Assembly (NCBI GenBank): GCA_030066045.1
Contig: JASJCJ010000044.1
Coordinates: forward strand, 1 to 38,841
Length of the DNA stretch: 38,841 nt
Reading direction: 5' to 3'
From: Calothrix sp. MO_167.B12
GTDB lineage: Bacteria > Cyanobacteriota > Cyanobacteriia > Cyanobacteriales > Nostocaceae
Shown here: positions 36,135 to 38,841 of the stretch, in pieces
Layout: every line of letters begins with the position of its first letter
Numbering within the stretch: position 1 is the stretch's first letter
Position numbers and translations under genes: made by a program
Notes under the pieces: generated by a model
What the model was told of the DNA's origin: nothing
Database searches by the model: none
The model's input: the letters and a program-made list of their open reading frames with translations, nothing else

Positions 36135-37046
36135 ATGTCACACTGGCAAAAAATATTACAGAAAGCAGAAAATGAATCGAGTATAGATACCATTCAAAAT
36201 TGGTTCATCAATATTGCCCAGCAATTATTAAACCATTCCCTGTTGTTGGTGAATAACACACCCCATCGACTTATAGAAATCGAGTTTTATTACTTTGCTC
36301 ATAACCATCAAGATTTTTTTACTCATCGAGATACCTTACAAACCGAACCAGAAAAATGGTATTTCCATCGTCACGGTGGAACTTACAAAGGTGGAACTTT
36401 CAAAGGGTTAGATTTGACATTCGGTAATTGCAACGCCCACGGTGGTATTCTCATTCGCAGTATAGAAACATCAAATGGGGATATAATTTGCGGTCCATCT
36501 TTATGTGTAGACTATTTACTATCCCAAACCAATAGTAACAGCGTTGCTGCACTGGATGGAAAAATTGCCCAGCGCCCAGCTGGGGATAAAAGCAATATTA
36601 TTCAACTGGAAACAGCGCCCATAGAGCGAACAAAACCAATATTTTCTACCGCTAGGGTAGGACTATCCCTGAAAAAAGCAACTACATCTAATCATATGCA
36701 TTTGTTTATCCTGCGTCCCTATCGCTATCTGACAGAACCAAGAAAAATTAGTAAGGGTAAAGTATATCTGGTGTTGGCGTTACATTCCCAAGGAATGGAT
36801 ATTGAGCAGATTTGTCAAACTACAGGTTCTCCTCAACGTAGTGTTCGAGAATATATCAATAATTTTGAACTTGGCAGACAGGAAAAGGACTTTTCACAAT
36901 ACTATGGTATGGTCTTTGATAGGAAACAACTGTGCAGGTTGCATGGTACTTGGTATGAAACATCAGAATCATTAGACGTAGGTTGGGTTAAGGAACGCAA
37001 CCCAACATTATCAAAGGTTTTTGGGTTTACCTATTGCTCAACCTAA
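36135..37046 (+). CDS. Uncharacterised 303-aa protein with repeat-derived C-terminus
   Basis: Residues ~1-150 have a compact pattern with HRLIEIEFYYFAHNHQDFF, KWYFHRHGGTYKGGTFKGLDLTFG, GGILIRSIE and GDIICGPSLCVDYLL. The order (an LIEIE.Y segment, an aromatic/His core, a GGILIRS strand) recalls 3-methyladenine DNA glycosylases of the MPG type, but catalytic residues could not be assigned, so no function is claimed. Residues ~210-250 (LALHSQGMDIEQICQTTGSPQRSVREYI) look like a helix-turn-helix. The final 22 residues and the TAA stop are encoded by a dispersed GTAGGTTGGGT repeat, indicating that the original end was replaced. Confidence 0.75.
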   Translation: MSHWQKILQKAENESSIDTIQNWFINIAQQLLNHSLLLVNNTPHRLIEIEFYYFAHNHQDFFTHRDTLQTEPEKWYFHRHGGTYKGGTFKGLDLTFGNCNAHGGILIRSIETSNGDIICGPSLCVDYLLSQTNSNSVAALDGKIAQRPAGDKSNIIQLETAPIERTKPIFSTARVGLSLKKATTSNHMHLFILRPYRYLTEPRKISKGKVYLVLALHSQGMDIEQICQTTGSPQRSVREYINNFELGRQEKDFSQYYGMVFDRKQLCRLHGTWYETSESLDVGWVKERNPTLSKVFGFTYCST

Positions 37047-37051
37047 CCTAC
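36978..37051. repeat. GTAGGTTGGGT palindromic repeat, copy in coding sequence
   Basis: GTAGGTTGGGTTAAGGAACG to CTCAACCTAACCTAC; second copy of the 35820-35895 repeat. It is read through in frame by the 303-aa gene and supplies its TAA stop at 37044-37046. Confidence 0.85.
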
Positions 37052-37252
37052 CATTCTTCTTAATCCTATCCCGCCCAAAGATTACTGATTAAAAAACCGC
37101 TCCAGGCGCAGAGAACACAGAGGATAGAGAGTTTTAGGAGATAGGTAATCTTACACCGAGAAGGGAGTAATTGAACTGTATTTAACCATAAAAAATTTAA
37201 TATCATGTGTGGATGAATACTGATAAAACCTCACCTTATTAAGGAGAGGGTA

Positions 37253-37386
37253 ATACCATTGTTAAAAAGAATGGGACAGATGGGTAGGGGCACGGCATCA
37301 GTAAGATAATTTTATAAACCAAAAGATTATGGATGCCGTGCCCTGACGAATTATGTATGTGTCGCAAACATTATTTGAATTGGTAT
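37253..37386. mobile_element. 134-bp MITE-like element (ATACCA family), intact copy
   Basis: Ends ATACCA and TGGTAT, with a strong internal inverted repeat GGGCACGGCATC / GATGCCGTGCCC. A second copy, interrupted by another element, is at 38173-38439. No coding capacity. Confidence 0.7.
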
Positions 37387-37569
37387 AGGAATCCGGTTTG
37401 ATTTTTGAATAAATTAGGTACTTGTAGGTACTTGTAGGATGCGTTATGGCTTTAGCCTTTAGGGAAGCCATGCCCGAAGGGCTATACGCACCAAGCCTAC
37501 CGGATGGTGCGTTACACTTCGTGGCAGGACACCCTACGTGTTTTTCAAAAATCAAATAGTAATCCTATA
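37384..37569. mobile_element. ~186-bp MITE-like element with ~26-bp terminal inverted repeats
   Basis: The left end (TATAGGAATCCGG then TTTGATTTTTGAA) and right end (TTCAAAAATCAAA then TAGTAATCCTATA) pair at about 22 of 26 positions. It directly abuts the ATACCA element, sharing the TAT. The interior carries another palindromic dispersed repeat with GTAGGATGCGTTA and GGTGCGTTAC...CACCCTAC (37434-37537). Confidence 0.65.
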
Positions 37570-37646
37570 TAAGAGAGGGTTGGGGTGAGTCAAGCAAGAA
37601 TTATAATTAAGCGAACAAGATATAAATCGTAATCAGTGAATCTTTA

Positions 37647-37677
37647 GAACCCCGACTTTTTGAAAAAGTCGGGGTTC
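37647..37677. repeat. Perfect 15-bp hairpin (GAACCCCGACTTTTT)
   Basis: GAACCCCGACTTTTT and its exact complement are separated by a single G. A partly decayed copy is at 38467-38498. It lies about 150 bases before the small secreted protein gene. The strength of the stem would allow transcription termination, but the lack of a T-run and its recurrence point to a dispersed repeat. Confidence 0.7.
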
Positions 37678-37824
37678 TTATCGCAAGGATTCTGATTATT
37701 TTCTTACTAAACTCTCATCAACTTCTCATTTATAAATCACAACCTCCTCAGTTTGCTCAGTCATTCTAGTAATTAAGGATAAAAACTAAATCCCTGGAAT
37801 CGAGTTAATACAGGAGAAACTATT

Positions 37825-38169
37825 ATGAAACGTTTTTTAATTGCTGGCTTAGGAACCCTTTTATTGACAACTGCTGCTACACCTGTTTTTGCCAAAGAAG
37901 TCGCCACCAATTCCCAAGAGAGTCGCAACCAAGTAACCAGAAATGTTAAACCATTCAACCTAGTTTTTCTCGCCTATCAAGGATATTTTCAAGAGCAAGG
38001 TATTCCTAGCAACGGTGCTTTTCTCAATCGTGTCAGATATGGAAATATTAGTGCTGAAGATTTGGTGAAAAGTGCGATCGCTCTTGGTAGACTATCTCCA
38101 GATACTATTAATAATCGCAGCTATCTCAGTGCAGTAAATAACCAACTCTACAGCCTTTCGAGAGAATAA
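37825..38169 (+). CDS. Small secreted protein
   Basis: 114 aa with a clear Sec signal peptide: MKRFLIAGLGTLLLTTAATPVFA, cleavage probably after AFA-type VFA at residue 23. The mature ~90 residues are helical and polar (FNLVFLAYQGYFQEQGIPS, ISAEDLVKSAIALGRL). The start ATG has GGAGAAA about nine bases upstream. A HIP1 site is within the gene. No domain is recognised; likely a periplasmic or exported protein specific to cyanobacteria. Confidence 0.85.
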   Translation: MKRFLIAGLGTLLLTTAATPVFAKEVATNSQESRNQVTRNVKPFNLVFLAYQGYFQEQGIPSNGAFLNRVRYGNISAEDLVKSAIALGRLSPDTINNRSYLSAVNNQLYSLSRE

Positions 38170-38172
38170 TTT

Positions 38173-38439
38173 ATACCATTTTGAAAAAAGAATGGAATAG
38201 ATGGGTAAATGTGTAGGGAACATCAGTAAGATAATTTCATATCGCGGTTTCCACTTGGGTGCAATACATTCGCTTACCTCACCCCTTCCCCTCTTCTTAA
38301 TAAGGAGAGGGGTATCGGTTGGACGGAGTGAGGTAAAATTTGTATTCTACTCAACCGAAAACTGCTATATACCAAAAGATTATGGATGCCGTGTCCTGAC
38401 AAAGAATGTATGCGTCGCAAACATTATTTTAATTGGTAT
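38173..38439. mobile_element. ATACCA-family MITE-like element, copy interrupted by a nested element
   Basis: The left part matches 37253-37310 (ATACCATTTTGAAAAAAG.. CATCAGTAAGATAATTT) and the right part matches 37317-37386 (ACCAAAAGATTATGGATGCC to AATTGGTAT). It is 133 bp longer than the intact copy because of the insert at 38239-38370. Starts three bases after the stop of the secreted-protein gene. Confidence 0.75.
38239..38370. mobile_element. ~130-bp nested MITE-like insert
   Basis: Left ATATCGCGGTTT, right AAAACTGCTATAT (complement ATATAGCAGTTTT): imperfect terminal inverted repeats around an A/T target. Contains CCTCACCCCTTCCCCTC and AATAAGGAGAGGGG, also inverted. Its presence inside the other element gives the order of insertion. 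Confidence 0.7.
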
Positions 38440-38466
38440 TGGCAGCATTTATAACTTGAAAATCTC

Positions 38467-38506
38467 AGAACCCTGGCTGTTTCAAAAAGTCGGGGTTCTT
38501 GTTTTT
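38467..38506 (+). terminator. Terminator-like hairpin with T-run
   Basis: AGAACCCTGGCTGTTT pairs with AAAAAGTCGGGGTTCT, allowing two G-U pairs, and is followed by TGTTTTT. It could end plus-strand transcription from the secreted-protein gene about 300 bases upstream. It is a diverged copy of the dispersed hairpin at 37647-37677. Confidence 0.45.
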
Positions 38507-38591
38507 AGCCTATTTAATTTCAGTATTTTTACTCCAGTTAATCAATTGAGGGTAAAACTATACTTAATATTTTAAGTATAAGAATATCAAG

Positions 38592-38723
38592 ATGGTGCAA
38601 AATAAGACTAAAATTCCTGATTCTCAAAGTAGGGAGAATCAGGAAAAAGCCCGTGTCTTGCTAGCTTTGTGGGATTTGGGTGGTACCCAACTGGAAGTAA
38701 AAAAAGGGCTCTTGCGTAATTAA
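38592..38723 (+). pseudogene. Small gene apparently truncated by an insertion sequence
   Basis: A 43-codon frame whose last part reads VLLALWDLGGTQLEVKKGLLRN then stop. The block ALWDLGGT.QEVKKG recalls the start of a small cyanobacterial winged-helix-like protein, from memory only. The frame departs right after KKG, where GGCTCTTGCGTAATTAACG begins, which looks like the end of an ISL3-type element. The rest of the gene would be beyond the window's right edge. Confidence 0.5.
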
Positions 38724-38841
38724 CGTGCTAAAATATTAGGATACATCTTAATTTTTTAGTAAAATTAATTATGAAAAGAGTTCTTACTCAACTCTTAAAC
38801 TTGCCAGACGTAGTAGTAGAATCAAGTCTGCAAGAGGGTTC
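38707..38841 (+). mobile_element. Left end of a probable ISL3-family insertion sequence (partial)
   Basis: Begins GGCTCTTGCGTAATTAACG, like the GGCTCTT-type inverted-repeat ends of ISL3 elements, about 64 bases before the transposase start. The right end is outside the window, so the inverted repeat and the target duplication cannot be tested. Confidence 0.5.
38771..38841 (+). CDS. Transposase, N-terminal fragment (probable ISL3 family), cut by window edge
   Basis: Only 23 codons are visible: MKRVLTQLLNLPDVVVESSL then QEG. The LLNLPDV.VES pattern is typical of the first residues of ISL3-family transposases. The remainder lies beyond the right edge, so catalytic residues are not seen. Confidence 0.55.
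   Translation, partial: MKRVLTQLLNLPDVVVESSLQEG

Noticed and set aside
37298-37555. 85-codon minus-strand frame
   Set aside because: It lies across two adjacent miniature elements and is repeat-derived.
37647-37677. Intrinsic terminator for the 303-aa gene
   Set aside because: The hairpin is 600 bases from the gene, lacks a T-run and recurs at 38467, so it is treated as a dispersed repeat.
38201-38575. 124-codon plus-strand frame near the right edge
   Set aside because: It runs across two nested mobile elements and a hairpin, so it is assembled from repeats.

Overview
The window looks like chromosomal DNA of a filamentous, probably heterocystous (Nostocales-type) cyanobacterium. The evidence is the chlL/chlN pair for dark protochlorophyllide reduction, many HIP1 octamers (GCGATCGC) inside and between genes, cyanobacterial gene forms (Era with an N-terminal extension, a zinc-less ROK kinase), and abundant heptameric and octameric tandem repeats and small palindromic elements between genes. 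I see no tRNA, rRNA, CRISPR array or prophage. One insertion sequence appears to begin at the right edge.

Layout. 230-3790 (minus): chlL, a DUF5331-type gene with a 21-bp tandem repeat, and chlN. 4379-9963 (minus): rnc followed by five co-oriented genes that look like one signalling module: a coiled-coil protein, a cytoplasmic-domain/transmembrane/OmpA protein, a Rab/MglA-like small GTPase, a PAS-like protein and a PAS-histidine kinase. 10400-13817 (plus): a HAD hydrolase, a NurA-domain nuclease and a membrane protein with a double zinc ribbon. 14161-17824: a flavin monooxygenase/short-chain dehydrogenase pair translationally coupled by ATGA, with a divergent alpha/beta hydrolase; this resembles a small oxidative or lipid-modifying pathway. 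17877-19628 (minus): a NarL-type response regulator and era. 20282-24090: an RTX protein, a decayed 149-bp copy of part of era, two small membrane-anchored proteins and a small coiled-coil protein. 24614-28307: an amidase divergent from pyrG. 28650-35569: an internally duplicated small protein, a ROK sugar kinase with a small membrane ORF, a cysteine synthase, a thioredoxin-like [2Fe-2S] protein, a second DUF5331-type protein and a YgfZ/GcvT-like protein. 36135-38841: an unknown 303-aa protein, a small secreted protein, nested miniature elements and the left end of a probable ISL3-type element that truncates a small gene.

Two themes deserve attention. First, the 4379-9217 cluster may be an undescribed GTPase/histidine-kinase envelope signalling system: a small GTPase is encoded next to a membrane protein whose cytoplasmic part looks longin/Roadblock-like and whose periplasmic part is an OmpA domain. 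Second, dispersed repeats repeatedly set or abut the 3' ends of genes. Repeat sequence supplies the stop codon, and sometimes up to 22 C-terminal residues, for the histidine kinase, the monooxygenase, the 158-aa duplicated protein, the [2Fe-2S] protein and the 303-aa protein; in another gene the stop codon directly abuts an element. All functional calls come from reading the sequence; no database search was run.
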